Assembly: GCA_963575745.1 (NCBI GenBank)
Contig: CAUYUJ010004592.1
Location: 349,540 to 413,539, forward strand
Direction: 5' to 3'
Origin: Prorocentrum cordatum
Taxonomy: Eukaryota; Sar; Dinophyceae; Prorocentrales; Prorocentraceae
Length of the DNA: 64,000 bases
Part shown: piece by piece, positions 32,339 through 43,137 of the stretch
Layout of the letters: every line of letters starts with the position of its first letter
Position numbering within the stretch: position 1 is the first letter of the stretch
Position numbers and translations under genes: made by a program
The notes under the pieces: generated by a model
Seen by the model: the letters and a program-made list of their open reading frames with translations, nothing else
Told to the model about the DNA's origin: nothing
Database searches by the model: none

Positions 32339-32421
32339 ATCAGGGAGGCCTAGATCAGGACGCTGGGTGTCCTGGCCGCCCCCCTTCGCGGCGCAGCAGC
32401 GCGGCGGCCCCTCGGGACGAT

Positions 32422-32841
32422 CGAAAGGGGTACGGAAAGAATGGATACGATGCCCGAGATCAGTTCCTGTTCATTTTGAGCAAGACTCGCTGTCCGCGCC
32501 GCTGCGGACGTTGTTCACTGAAGACACAAAGCCGCATGCGCAACAGCGGCCGTTGTAGGTTTTGGACAACGTTTGTTGTTGGACATTGTGCCCATTTTTT
32601 CCGTGCCCATTGCGGGGATCTGCTGACCCAGGTCAATCCAGACACGGTCAGTCAGTCCTTGCAGGATCCTGCAAGATCCTGCGCCCAAGCCCGGGTCAAA
32701 GCCAAGGATCCTGCGGGATCCTGCGCCCAAGCCCAGGTCACTGTGACCCTGGCCCTGCTGGATCCTGCAAGATCGGGCGCTCTGGCTGACCCCCGTTTGC
32801 ATTGACCCCCGTCGCAAGGCTCCCGACAATTTCGGGCGTCC
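32422..32841. mobile_element. Family E element, copy 2, interrupted by element C
   Basis: This is an inverted-orientation copy of 31751-31959 with GGTACGGAAAGAATGG, GTTCATTTTGAGCAAGACTC and TGTTGTTGGACATTGTGCCC blocks. Its outer end is split: CCGTGCCCATT stops at 32611 and TTTCGGGCGTCC resumes after the family C element at 32612-32826. Confidence 0.75.
32612..32826 (+). mobile_element. MITE-like element, family C, copy 3 (nested in E)
   Basis: The ends are CGGGGATCTGCTGACCC and AAGGCTCCCGA. Flanking CCATT (32607-32611) and CAATT (32827-32831) match at 4 of 5 positions, as expected for a slightly decayed TSD. The interior carries two GATCCTGCGCCCAAGCCC units and the GACCCCCGTTTGCATTGACC blocks. 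Confidence 0.85.
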
Positions 32842-32985
32842 TGAAGGGGCCCTGGGACACACAAATAAATGCAGACAAATAAAAAGATGCCCCATATTTT
32901 CCTATATTTTCTGGGTTTTTGTCTCCCCGCCCACTTCCCATATTTTCCTACATTTTCGGGGGAATCGACGATCAATCCCTCCTGA
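32842..32985 (+). mobile_element. Interspersed element, family A, copy 5 (internally deleted)
   Basis: It runs from TGAAGGGGCCCTGGGACACA to CCCTCCTGA but lacks the TGTGTCTGTGTGTTTT stretch seen in other copies. It abuts the end of element E at 32841. No TSD is evident. Confidence 0.75.
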
Positions 32986-33218
32986 AAAGCACCGGGGGGA
33001 GCCTCGGCCGTGCCCCCCGCCGGCAGCACGACCTTGCGGAAGCCCCGCAGCTGCCGGACGGCGGGCCTGGGCGCGCTGCCGCTTCGCCCTCCCCAATGGG
33101 GCGCGCGTGGAAGGGGGGCGTCGCCGCAGGGGTGGCATCGCAGAGGAAGAAACAAAGACGGGCAGCGCGGCTGCCGAGGGGGGGGGAGGAGGAGGGAGGG
33201 GAAAGGGTGAGAGGTGTC

Positions 33219-33470
33219 CTCCTCCTCCTCCTCCTCCTCCTCCTCCTCCTCCTCCTCCTCCTCCTCCTCCTCCTCCTCCCCCTCTTCCTCCGAAGGGCGG
33301 GAGGGGGGAGGGCAGGACAGGAAAGGGGGAGGGCTTCCTCCTCCCTCCTCCTCCCTGCTCCTCCTCCTCCTCCTGCTCCTGCCATTGTTTCCCCCTTTCT
33401 CCTGTCTCCTTTCCTCTCCCTCCTCCGCCTCCTCCTTCTTTTCTTCCTCCATCTCTCTTCTATTTCACTG
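33219..33470. repeat. (CTC)n microsatellite
   Basis: A pure CTC run at 33219-33288 is followed by interrupted CTC/CTT-rich sequence to about 33455. The flank 32986-33218 has no recognisable gene. Confidence 0.9.
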
Positions 33471-33555
33471 ACCCCTCCCTGTCGCACCCCGAGACGTGGC
33501 AGTAGGGTGGGCTGGGCGTTTGGCCGGAGACCTCCTCACCATTTGTGATTTTGGA

Positions 33556-33775
33556 GCTTGAGCTTGCAGTAACTTCAGAGGTGGAGGGCGGGTGGCTTTC
33601 GAACTGTGGCTCTCCCCTGAGAGCCGCGCACACTCATCTAACACCAATGCCACATGCTTAAAGGAGGATGGCGGTCCCTTTCCAATATGTGTCTCTCGCC
33701 TAAGCGCCGCGCGCACTCGTCTTGTTAAACTTAGCAACAGTTTTAAGTGTGGAGGGCGGATCCTCTTCAAATCCC
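33556..33775. repeat. Tandem repeat, about 93-bp unit, family Q
   Basis: Just over two units carry GTGGAGGGCGG, TCTCTCGCCTAAGCGCCGCG and CACTCGTCTTGTTAAACTTA-type blocks. The same unit occurs about 2.5 times at 37690-37935. Confidence 0.65.
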
Positions 33776-34189
33776 ACCAGCCCTGTTGGCACAGGTGGTG
33801 TAAGGAATTTGTCTTCTCTCTCTCTGCCAACATCCTTCCTTCCCCTGCTCCGGGGAGGGATTTATCGCCATCCCTATTCTCATACACCCCCTCCCCTACC
33901 CGGCCAGCAACCAACTCGGAACAATGCCAATCCCATGATCACACCCCCCACCACTCCCGTCAAAAAACAATGCAGAACACACTTTGCCTCCACATTTGGA
34001 GCATGCGCGGCCGTCCCGCAACCACTTCGTACTGGAATTGAACCAGGACGGCCTGGGCGCCAACAAATCCCACTGTCTTCTGGGCGCAGGTGGTCGACCG
34101 ACTGCTCTGACAAATCAGTGGCCGATGCCGTCTCACCTTTTTGCTTTCGATGGGCTTTCGAAGCCCGCAGCTGGCTCCCACAAGTGGCC
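33776..34189. repeat. Diverged segment repeated downstream
   Basis: The blocks ATACACCCCCTCCCC, CCCGTCAAAAAACAATGCA and CCACATTTGGAGCATGCGCG recur at about 35030-35165 and in part at 35185 and 35360. No gene is recognised. Confidence 0.55.
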
Positions 34190-34420
34190 AAGAAAGCTCC
34201 AAGCCGGGCCCAAGAAGCCTCCAAACTGGCCCCAAGAGCGCCCCAAGCTGGCGCCAAGAGGGCCCCCAAAGGCGGTTCTGGGGACCCCAGAAAGGGGCGG
34301 CCTCCAGGTGGCCCCCAACATTGCCCAAAAGAGCTCCAAGCCAGGACCACGAGGCCGCCAAGACTGCCCCAAGAGCGCCCCAAGGTGGCCCGAAGAGGGC
34401 CTCGAGAGGCGGTTTTTTGA
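34190..34420. repeat. CCAAGA-type minisatellite, second array
   Basis: CCAAGAAAGC, CCCAAGAGCGCC and CCAAGCC units of 11-15 bp belong to the same family as 25855-27925. A GCTTTCGATGGGCTTTCGA spacer upstream resembles the spacers there. Confidence 0.7.
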
Positions 34421-35929
34421 GGGTCCCTGAAGGGGTGGCTGGCCCTGGATAGGGGGGGGGGGCTGCACGTTACCCGCCCCCTTCTGGGCCTGGCCGCGCG
34501 CGTCGCGCGGCGCTGCGGAGATTCCACGTCGCAGTGGAGCCTACAACCAGATTGGGGAGTGCGAGTGCCCTGGCGTGCGCTCTGCCTTGCGTTTCGACGA
34601 GGATGGTCCAGTGCACGCCAGTTGGTTGGCGTGCCAGGCCGCGCGCCTTCTCGCGCGTTTGTTTCTCATGCGTAGATGGGGAGGGGGGCCGCGCGCGGTG
34701 GCCAGCAGCCACAAGCATGCGCTGGGGCGTGCGCAACTGCTGGCGTAGCATCAACTGCGGCGCACGCAAGTGGAGCCCCTGTTGGTTCCCAGTGGCTGGC
34801 GCGGCTGGAACACGTGGGACACTGGGCGCGCGTCGAGCACGTGCCGTGCCTGGCGCGCCTGGCACGCTTGGGCTTCCAAGGTGTTTGGTGCATCTGGAGC
34901 CCGTGGCTTCTGCGCCGTTCTTACGCGACATGCTGACGCTCGTGTGTTACTTACGTGTTGGGAGGGCGGGTGGAAGTGAGCAAGACGGCTTGCTGGCGGG
35001 CGAGTAGCTTGATCATTGTTCCTTATTAGTATACACCCCCTCCCCCAGGCGACTGGCGTCCAACCAGGAACCATGAAGACACCATGCCGACCCGCCCCCC
35101 ACCATCCCTGTCAAAAAACAAAACATACCGCACTCTTCCTCCACATTTGGAGCATGCGCGGCCAACCCGATGCGCCCCCCCACCATCCTTGTCAAGAACC
35201 AATGCAAAGTACACTTTGTGGCAAAGTCTTGAGTCATGTTCGTGAGGCCAGCGAACACTTTGTCTTATTTTTGGCAGGGACGGCAGAGGTGCCAGCATAT
35301 TCCCTGCCGTGCGCAGGGCTACCATTCCTGACAAAAACATTACAACATGCACCTCGCGGCTAAATCTGGATCATGCGCGGCCATCCCGCGATCACTGTCA
35401 AATTGTTTTTGAGAGGGACCGCGGGGGTGGTGGCGCGTGGCCTGCCGTGCGCAGGCCCACCAGACACAACGATCGGCATTGGTTTTCGACAAGGATGGGC
35501 GGGGGCCGACGTGTTTCCCGATGTGTGCTGTCACGTGCGCAGGCGCACCTGACGCACTCTGCACGTGCTCCGAACATGACGGACCTGGCGCGGCTGGAGT
35601 GTGCGGCACACCTGGCGCACTCGGAGCACGTGGCGTATCTGGCGCACCAGGCGTGCCTGGCACGCTCGGGCCCCAGGGGTGCCTGGCGCGCGTGGCGCCC
35701 CTGGCACGCTTGGCGCACCTCGCCCAAACGTCGCGCACATGGTGTCGGCTTTGGTTCCCAGTAGCTGTCCATCCGAAGACGACCGCTGAGCGTGCTCAGG
35801 CTCGGGCGTTACTTACGTGTTGGGAGGGCGGGTGTGAGTGAGCTAGACGGCTTGCGGGCGGGTGGGTAGCTTGCCTCTCCCCCTACCCTTACCCCCTACC
35901 CTGGACCTCGGAGGGGCGGGGGGCGCGAT
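34421..35929. repeat. Diverged duplicated region with TGGCGC-type minisatellites
   Basis: The block CGTTACTTACGTGTTGGGAG with GTGAGTGAGC-type follow-on occurs near 34943 and 35807. TGGCGCRCC 9-bp units run at about 34798-34880 and 35590-35730. The region looks like two diverged copies of one unit of about 860 bp. No gene is recognised. Confidence 0.5.
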
Positions 35930-36310
35930 CGGCCAGAGCGCCCAAGACGGCCCAAGATGGTTCCAAGAGGGCTTCAGAGAGCCCAAGATGCTTCCAAGAT
36001 GGCCCAATACAGTCGAAAGTTCAATAAAGGCTCCGACATGCCGCGAAGACGCCTCAAGACGACCCCAAGACGGTTTGAAGGGCCCTTCGAGTTCTCCAAG
36101 GAACTCCCTAAGGGGCTAACATGGCTCCAGCACCTGAGGTATATCGTTGCAGTCTGCCTTTTCGCCTTTTCGCTTCCGATGGACCTTGGAGGTCTGCAGA
36201 TGGCCCCAAGACAGCCCAAGAGAGCCCCAAGCGGGGTCTAGCAGAGCCCCAAGAGGGCCCCAAGTACGCCCATAAGCGCTTCAAGAACGGCTCCAATGGA
36301 TCTCAACACG
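35930..36310. repeat. CCAAGA-type minisatellite, third array
   Basis: CCCAAGATGG, CCAAGAGGGC and related units flank a spacer (TAACATGGCTCCAGCACCTG, then TTTTCGCCTTTTCGCTTCCG) that again resembles the spacers in 25855-27925. Confidence 0.7.
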
Positions 36311-37689
36311 ACAGGCTTCAGCCTCCGAGGATGGGGGGGGGCTGAATTCAAGACCCTTCTCTGTTTGAGCCTCGGGGGCCAAGATGGCCCCAAGGGGCCT
36401 CGCGCAGACCCACATAACTAGCCCCAAGAGGGCGCCAATGAAGCCCCAATAGAGCCCCAAGAGGCCCTCAACAGAGACACAAGGAGAGCCGCGAACATGG
36501 CCTTCAGGGTCCCCCGAGAAACTCTCACAACTATATATATATATACACATACCCACAGCCCGACTTCTCATCCTCCTTCTCATCATCCGCTCCCCAGGGA
36601 GCCCCTGAGATGGCCTTCCGAGTCCTCACATCACTTCACACAACAACCTCCTCCTCCCACTCTTCCTCCTCCTCTTCCTCCTCCTTCTCTCCCTCCCTCT
36701 TCCTCTTTCTCCCTTTGTCCTCGCGCTCCTTTTCATCCTCTCTCACACCGAGGATCACCCCAACATGTGTTAGAAGGCAATTTGTTCTGCCTTGCATCCC
36801 CCAAATGACTCCAATAAGGCCCCGGGAAGACCCTAATGCACCCGCCGTGTTGGGCACACATTTGTTGAATGATTCAACATACGTTACTGCCGTGTCTGCG
36901 ACCCCGAAACGCTTCCAAGGCGGCTGTTCCACTGAATGCTTCTGGGTCCCTTACTTCCTTCGTCCCTTCACGCCTCCTCCCTCCTTTCGATGTCTCGCAT
37001 TCCCCCGCCTCCTCTGTTTTCTCGTCCTCCTCCTCTTCCTCCTCCTACGCCGAAGATGGCCCCAGGAGGTTTCGAGAAGGCGATTCGTTCTGGCTGACAC
37101 TCCCAAGATAACTCCAAGAGGACCCCCTGGAAGGCCCTCCTCATGATCCTCTTACACCATCTGCTATTCTTTCCCCCTGCTCCCGAGATGGATGCGTTAG
37201 GAGGCCCCACGGGCTACCCGCATCAGAAGATGCAAGAGCGTGCCCTGATGGCAAAAACAACGTGGGAACATGGGCTGCATTACAGTCGGGGCGTTGACCT
37301 AAGGAACCCTAAATAAGGAGCAAGGCCTCTTTTTTCCATAAATTAAACATCGGCTTCCCATAGAAAACTTAAGGACAACCTTAGGCAAGGTGTGGAACAA
37401 TTAAGGAACACCGAGCCCCTCCCCAACGAAAAGGGCTCCTTCGTCAGCGTCCCGCCTGTACTCTACATCTGATTCCAATCCTAGACGCGTGATCAGACAC
37501 GACATGTATCATGCCGACATCCCCGCGAACACTGCTGGATGTGTTCGGTGTCACTCACGAAGCGCCAGCGCGACCCCAAGAGAGACCCGCGGTGGCTTCA
37601 AGAGACTTCTGAGAAAACACTTCAAAAGCAATTGATGCAAGACAACTCGCCTGGCGATATGTTCCTGGATGGGCTGGTAGGGATACGCG
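36311..37689. other. Unassigned, with CTC tracts
   Basis: Loose CCAAGAGG units continue to about 36480. A short (TA)n lies at 36533-36545 and CTC-rich tracts at 36645-36710 and 37020-37050. No gene is recognised. Confidence 0.4.
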
Positions 37690-38110
37690 AAAAGTCACGA
37701 CATATCTTCTCGCCTTAGAGCCGCACGCGCTCATCCTGAAAGTTTGCAGTAGGCTTTGGGGTGGAGGGTGGCCCTTTTCCAACATGTGTTTTTCGCGTTG
37801 GCACCGTCACCGTTCGCGCTCGTCTTAAACAATCGCCGCAGTTTCGAGGATGGAAGGCGAGCCCTTTTCAACAGGTCGCTCTCGCCTTCGCGCCGCGTGC
37901 TTCCGTTCTAAATATTGCAACCACTTCAAGGGTGTGCTGGCACGAGTTAGGATTGTCAGGACGCAGCAGTCACGTTGATGCGCGGCGCTGAAGTTCAAGA
38001 AATCGTGTTCTGGCACGGTTGAGGATTGTCACGAACCGGCAGTCATGCTGATTCAAGGTGTTGAAACTCCCCGTAATGGTGTTTAGGCACGATTGAGGAT
38101 TCTCAGACGG
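37690..38110. repeat. Tandem repeats: family Q units, then about 70-bp units
   Basis: Family Q units (about 95 bp) run at 37690-37935. They are followed by three units of about 70 bp starting near 37938, 38008 and 38078 that share GGCACGRTTGAGGATTGTCA and GCAGTCA. Confidence 0.65.
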
Positions 38111-38330
38111 TTGTCTTCCAATGGTCACTTCCCAATATGAAAATCAATTATTGCAAGGATTTGTGAACGAGGGAACTTGAAGGGAAGGTGTATTGCAACA
38201 TCGTTGATGCGCCATGGGTTTACACTGGTCTCCTCTTTTTTCTTCGCCCGCATACCGCCACCACTTCGCCGGAGCGGGCTCCCTTTGGCAGACTCCTCCT
38301 TCTCCTCCTGCTCCCACTCCCCCCTTTTCC

Positions 38331-38517
38331 TTGTGAATGCCATGACAATGGACACTAACAGTCCTATCAGTGAATCGAATACGTGCTTAAGATGGGAAGT
38401 ATGTCCTGGAAATGTTTTAGACATGCTTTGTTCCACATTTCTAAAACAGTTCTTACACATGTTTCAGACATCTGGAATTCATTTGGCAACATGCTTCCTC
38501 TCCATTGATCGTCCTCC
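38331..38517 (+). repeat. Interspersed repeat, family H, copy 2
   Basis: It runs from CTTGTGAATGCCATGACAAT to GGCAACATGCTTCCTCTCCA with internal ACATGTTTCAGACATCTGG, co-linear with the copies at 28118, 54058 and 62892. Confidence 0.8.
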
Positions 38518-39204
38518 ACAACCTTTTCCTTCCTACCCCCGCTTTTTCCTCCTCTATCCTTTTTCCGTTCTCCTTTTCTCCACCCCCGCATTTCTCCCTC
38601 GTGCCCTCGTGCCCTCCCTTCGTTTCTCCCTTGTCCTGTCCCCCTCCCTCCAGCCGCGGCGCCGGTCCGCCCTCGCCAGGGCCAGGAGGGGGCATTTTGC
38701 CCGCCCCCTCGAGCTCAAGCTGTGAGCAGGGACCAGAGGCGGGTTGCACTTAAGACCAGATTTATTCTCTTGCACAGCTGTGTTCTAGAGCTCGGACCTC
38801 TGTATTTTCGTTCGTCGTCGTCGTTCGTTCGTTCGTCGTTCGTCTTCACCCCCCCCGGCAACAGAAGGAGGCGAAAGCCTCCTGTCCCTCACAGCTCCTT
38901 GGTGCAAGAGCCAGGGCACGGGTGTCACTTGTTTCTCACTTGCAGCAACACCGTTTAGGAAATCCAGTGATGCATGCGACGTTGCGTCGAGCATCATGCG
39001 GAGATCAGTCTGAATTCGTTGCGTGCGTAGTTGCATACGCAGTGTAGCACAGGCGGGAAGGACGGGTTTGCAGCACGGCTTCCCAAACTCCGCAACCGTT
39101 TTTCGCCTCAAAGGCCCCGTAGGGGGCCGTGCTAGCAGCACGCATTTACCGTACAAGCGTTGAGCCTAGGACAAGAACATTGCCTTTGGGCCTCACGAGG
39201 CTTT
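38518..39204. other. Unassigned
   Basis: A pyrimidine-rich stretch (38515-38655) and a GTTCGTCGTC cluster (38810-38845) are present. No gene is recognised. Confidence 0.4.
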
Positions 39205-39285
39205 CCCCCAGGCCCCGGGGCCACTAGTAAGCTACTCAGGATGATAGGCTCGTCCCGAGGGGGTAGGACCCCTGGGTCGATGGCC
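39205..39285 (+). repeat. Interspersed repeat, family N, copy 3
   Basis: The blocks GGCCCCGGGGCCACTAGTAA, CTACTCAGGATGATAGGCTC and GACCCCTGGGTCGATGG are diverged but co-linear with the other copies. Confidence 0.4.
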
Positions 39286-39739
39286 AGTCTGCGTCAAGAC
39301 CCGCTTCCTTCGCCGCGGCAAGAACAACGGAATGGGCCTCCACCCCTCTTCTTCCACCTTCTCCCCCTGCACCTCCGCCTCCCGCGGGGTCGCCCTCGTC
39401 CGCGGGCTTGCCCTGTTTGGGTGCTCCCTCCGTGCTGAAGCGGGAGGACAGGCTCGGGCAGCGGGTCCCGGAGAGGAGAGGGAAGGAACCCGCCGCGCCC
39501 GAACTCGAGGAGCCCAGCGAGGTTTGAACTGTTTCGCTTTGGTGCATTCGCGAACGCGCTCGTTTCCTCCTCGGATGTGGTGCTCTCCTCCCAAATAGTC
39601 CTACCCCCTTTCCCCTCTCTCCTCCCTCATCGCCTGCCTCCCCGACTTTTCTTCTGCCTCCTCTGCTGGGCGTTCGGCTGTGTCTGCGCCGCTCCGCCTT
39701 GCTGGTGTGGAGGGGGTGGGTGGGAGTCTTCATCCTTCC

Positions 39740-39823
39740 CCTCCTCCTCCTCCTCCATCCTCCTCCTCCTCCTCCTCCTCCTCCTCCTCATCCTCCTCCT
39801 CCTCCTCCTCCTCCTCCTCCTCT
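39740..39823. repeat. (CTC)n microsatellite
   Basis: Nearly pure CTC runs with two CAT interruptions. The flank 39286-39739 holds no recognisable gene. Confidence 0.9.
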
Positions 39824-40019
39824 GACGGAGAACGATGGACGGGGGCACGCTCAGGGGGAGTGGGGAGATCGACCTGGAACCAGCGGTTCGTCGCGAAGAT
39901 GTCGGCGATACGCCTTCGACAGCGAATCCGGACGTTCATGGGCGGGTGGCTCCGCGGGCGATCAGTGTGCGATCAGTGGGCGATTGGAGATCTGTCCCCC
40001 TTCACGTTGTCCCTGGTCC

Positions 40020-40320
40020 TCGTCCTCCTCCTCCTCCTCCTCCTCCTCCTCCTCCTCCTCCTCCTCCTCCTCCTCCCCCTCCTCCTCCTCCTCCTCCTCC
40101 TCCTCCTCCTCCTCCTCCTCCTCCTCCTCCTCCTCCTCCCAATTCCAGGATCAAGTCTTGACGGCCCGTGCTGTAGATTCGGTGGATGCTCAGGGCAAGG
40201 TGCCCAGAGACGCACGCGCAAGGCCGCGCAGAGAGGACATGGCTTGCTCCTCCTCCTCCTCCTCCTCCTCCTCCTCCTCCTCCTCATCCTGCTCCTCCTC
40301 CTCCTCCCGCTCCCTCGTCC
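40020..40320. repeat. (CTC)n microsatellites, two tracts
   Basis: A 120-bp CTC tract at 40020-40139 is followed, after a 108-bp unique spacer, by a second tract at 40248-40320. Confidence 0.92.
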
Positions 40321-40487
40321 ATCTCCCCTCTCCCTCCTCTTCCGGGCCTTTAGGAGTCGCGACCGGGCGCTAGTCGGCGCGCGGGCCAGGATGGTGCTCA
40401 GGAGGGGGGGCGGGCGGGCGGAGGGCAGGGGAAGAGGAGCGCAAGGTGAAGGTCATCGTCAGCATCTCGATCGAAATCAAAATGCAG

Positions 40488-42270
40488 TCATTCCGCCCAG
40501 TCACGGGTTCCGCGACCCTGGCTGCCGCGCGTCCAGCAGCGGCGCTGGGCGTTCCCGGCGGCCAGCTCAGCTCCATTGGCGTGCGACGCTGCGCAGTGCT
40601 CCAGCAAGGCTTCCGCCTGCTCTGAGGCGGCCAGGAGGTCTCGTGCGCTGGTGGCCGAACTGCTCTGCCGCCGGCTGGCGGGTAGGTAGCAGTCGTCCTT
40701 CTCGCCCTCAGTAGCGCGCGGCGCGCTCCCCAGCTTCTGCGCCGGGTGGTCGGCGACTGGCATGGGATGCCTGACGGTGACGTCAAGTGGGCGTGGTAAC
40801 TCTGGGACTCAGACGGCCCAGGCTTCCACCGATAGCTCCGCACGGCTGGTGCAGAGCTCGGGAGCAAACAGATCGCGGCGGACGTGCCCGCCAACCTCCG
40901 GGATGATGTCCGCGTAGACGTCGGCCATGTCGTTGCGGCTGTTCTGTCGTGGTTCGCGCTTGCACACGGCTGCGTGGTCGCCGCGTGCGCCCAGCTGCCC
41001 GAAGCACCGCTCCTGCGTGGACATTCCCCTCAATCAGGCACTGCGCCCCAGGTTGGCGCGGCGCGGGGATGCCCATGCGGAAACGCACGGACTAGACCCA
41101 CTCTCCGTCCGCGCGGGCATCGCGATAGATTGAGTTCGGCGGTGAAGGCAGAGCCCGCGGTCAGCCAAACCTCTCTGAGGAGGCGCGCTTGGTGCCGCGC
41201 CGCAGCACCGCGAGCAGGTCGGAACAGTGAGCCGCGGTCGAGTGCTGCAGGCACTTGCAGTGAGAACGGCGATGCCGCAATTCCGCACCATATCCATACC
41301 ATGATGCCGTCCGCGGCAGCATCGCCAACGCCGTCGCACTGCTTGACGTTGCGGGCGACCGCAGCCACCGCGCCTCTGCCAGCAGCCCAAGACAAGATCT
41401 CTGCGAGGAGCACGGGGCCGTGCTCGACGAGCCGCGCCGCCAGCGCCAGCGGGACGATGCGCGAGGGCGCGTCCAGCTGCAGGCCTCCGTACCAGACAGG
41501 AAATCCAGCCTGCTGGAGTTCCCTCTGTGTGAGCTAATTTGGGCGCGGGTCGATCGACGCCGCGACGACGTGCACGACGCTTTGGTCCAAAACGCGGGCG
41601 TGGGGCAGCAGAGCGTTACACGTTACGACTCCCGCATCGTAGTCCAGCGCGTGGGCGACGATGGCACAAGGCGAAAGCAGTCTGCTTGGCACCAGCCCGG
41701 GGTGCCAAACACATCATCTCCAGCGCGGCGTCGGCCAATCGGACCGCCCGCTCCAAGCGCTGCTGGGTCTGCTCCGGCACGCCGGCGGCATACACTGGCA
41801 CAGCATGGTCGCCGCGCGCCTCCGTGCCGAGCAGGTTGGATGCGCGCCGCGATCGCTCCCCACGGGGTGCCGGCCAGCGCTGGCACGTGGAACGCGCCCT
41901 TCGCGGGCTGCAGCGGGAGCTTGCGGCCGGTCACGAGCGCCCCCACAGCGGCAAGAATTTGAATTGCCCTCGCCAGCGACACCTCTGCAGGAGCCACTCG
42001 TCTACGTACGACAAGTGGCGAATCTCCATCCAGGTGGAAGCAAGCACGGGTCGTTCACGACGGCGTGCCACGCCTCCGCGATTCCCGGTGGCCCTCCCTG
42101 TTCCCCTGGATGAGGCTGCCGAGCATGAGGATTGAAGGCCGACCCCTCCGACCAGCGACCAAGAGGAACGCTTGGACCTGGAGGTCCCACCAGAGGATGG
42201 CCATGCCGACTGCCACCGTGGGCGCCTGGTTCACGGCTGCTGCCAGGGCGTCGGCCCACCAATACCATTA
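40488..42270 (-). pseudogene. Frameshifted coding-like region, possible retroelement remnant
   Basis: Several minus-strand stretches look protein-like but lie in different frames. In order they are WADALAAAVNQAPTVAVGMA (about 42250-42190), VYAAGVPEQTQQRLERAVRL with ADAALEMMCLAPRAGAKQTA (about 41800-41690), GGLQLDAPSRIVPLALAARL (about 41490), and CFGQLGARGDHAAVCK with NDMADVYADIIPEVGGHVRR (about 41010-40880). The last resembles the Cys-His motif and R(H)N segment near the C-terminus of site-specific-type non-LTR retrotransposon proteins, and the second resembles their reverse-transcriptase thumb. The catalytic Y/F-A-D-D box is absent. A decayed element is the best guess; an ordinary multi-exon gene cannot be excluded. 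Confidence 0.3.
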
Positions 42271-42329
42271 TCTCTGAATTCTCTGAGGCCGCCGGTCCGG
42301 CCAGCCTCCACCGAGGCCTGCATGTGGCC

Positions 42330-42590
42330 ACCGCGCGTATGGAGAGCAGTGAGGCTCTGATTGCGCACCTTTCGCATGCTAGTCAGGAGCTGTCGTCGAA
42401 AATCTACACGCTTGACAGCTCGTTCGTTCTACAAAATAAGTTCGCAGACGCCATCCACCACGCTGTTCCCGCATATGACTCTGAATCTGATGAGAAGGCT
42501 GCTCGGATGACTGCGGCTGCCCTCGCCCGCGACTGGCCTTCGGGTCATAGCTCGGTGTTCCGCGGTCGCTCGGGACGATTCCGGCCCCCC
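42330..42590 (+). pseudogene. Unidentified coding-like segment
   Basis: The plus frame reads VATARMESSEALIAHLSHAS, then SKIYTLDSSFVLQNKFADAI and AYDSESDEKAARMTAAALAR. Its balanced, acidic-and-basic composition is unlike the Arg/Pro/Ala-rich non-coding frames nearby. There is no recognised domain and no stop before the family F element at 42649. It could be an exon or a fragment of a lost gene; the earliest Met is near 42339. Confidence 0.3.
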
Positions 42591-42648
42591 CCCGGAACGC
42601 TCCCGGTGAGGCGCGGCCGCTGGGCAGGCTGGAGGAGGCGGCGGCCGC

Positions 42649-42971
42649 TCGCCCTCGCTCGGACGTCCCTTCCCTGTGTTTTTTTTGTCGGTCTCGTGCG
42701 TGGAATTTTTTCGCCAAGTGATCAAGGATGCTCCTCGATGGTCCTCGCCGAAGGAAATATGCATTAACGGGCGAAAAGCGGTAAACAAATAAACGTTTTC
42801 GCCGTCGGGGACACCTGCCCCTGGGCGGCTGGAAAGTTTATACCCCTACGGTGCCACCGTAAGGGTATACTACACTTTCCAGCCGCCCAGGGGCAGGTGT
42901 CCCCGACGGCGAAACAGTTTACTTTATACCGTTCTTCGCCCGTTAAATGCACACATCCGAGCGGTGCCGGG
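42649..42971 (+). mobile_element. Family F element, copy 3, interrupted by element M
   Basis: The outer sequence aligns with 2564-2693 and 14248-14377, and flanks GCCGC (42644-42648) and GCCGT (42972-42976) match at 4 of 5 positions. The right third is split at ATGCA by a 183-bp hairpin (42764-42946). Confidence 0.85.
42764..42946. mobile_element. MITE-like hairpin element, family M (nested in F)
   Basis: This 183-bp element is almost entirely one hairpin. The ends TTAACGGGCGAAAAGCGG and CCGTTCTTCGCCCGTTAA are inverted, and inner arms GTCGGGGACACCTGCCCCTG and CTTTCCAGCCGCCCAGGGGC pair around a short CACCG loop near 42855. The exact TSD ATGCA lies at 42759-42763 and 42947-42951. The family F copies at 2564 and 14248 have this site uninterrupted. 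Confidence 0.93.
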
Positions 42972-43137
42972 GCCGTGGCGGCGTCGCAGCGCTGCTGGCC
43001 TGAGCTTGTCGAACCCCACGTACGCCTGCGGCACAGCCGTGCCCTGCCGGCCGCCCACGTTGGTCACGGTGACCTCGGCGGGGCTGCCAGGGGAGGCCCC
43101 GAGGCTGGAGATGCCCAGGGGGGTTTCGCCACCAAGC

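Noticed and set aside
33760-33800. tRNA-like T-loop sequence (TCAAATCCCACCA)
   Set aside because: No matching acceptor stem, D-arm or anticodon arm could be paired at suitable spacing.
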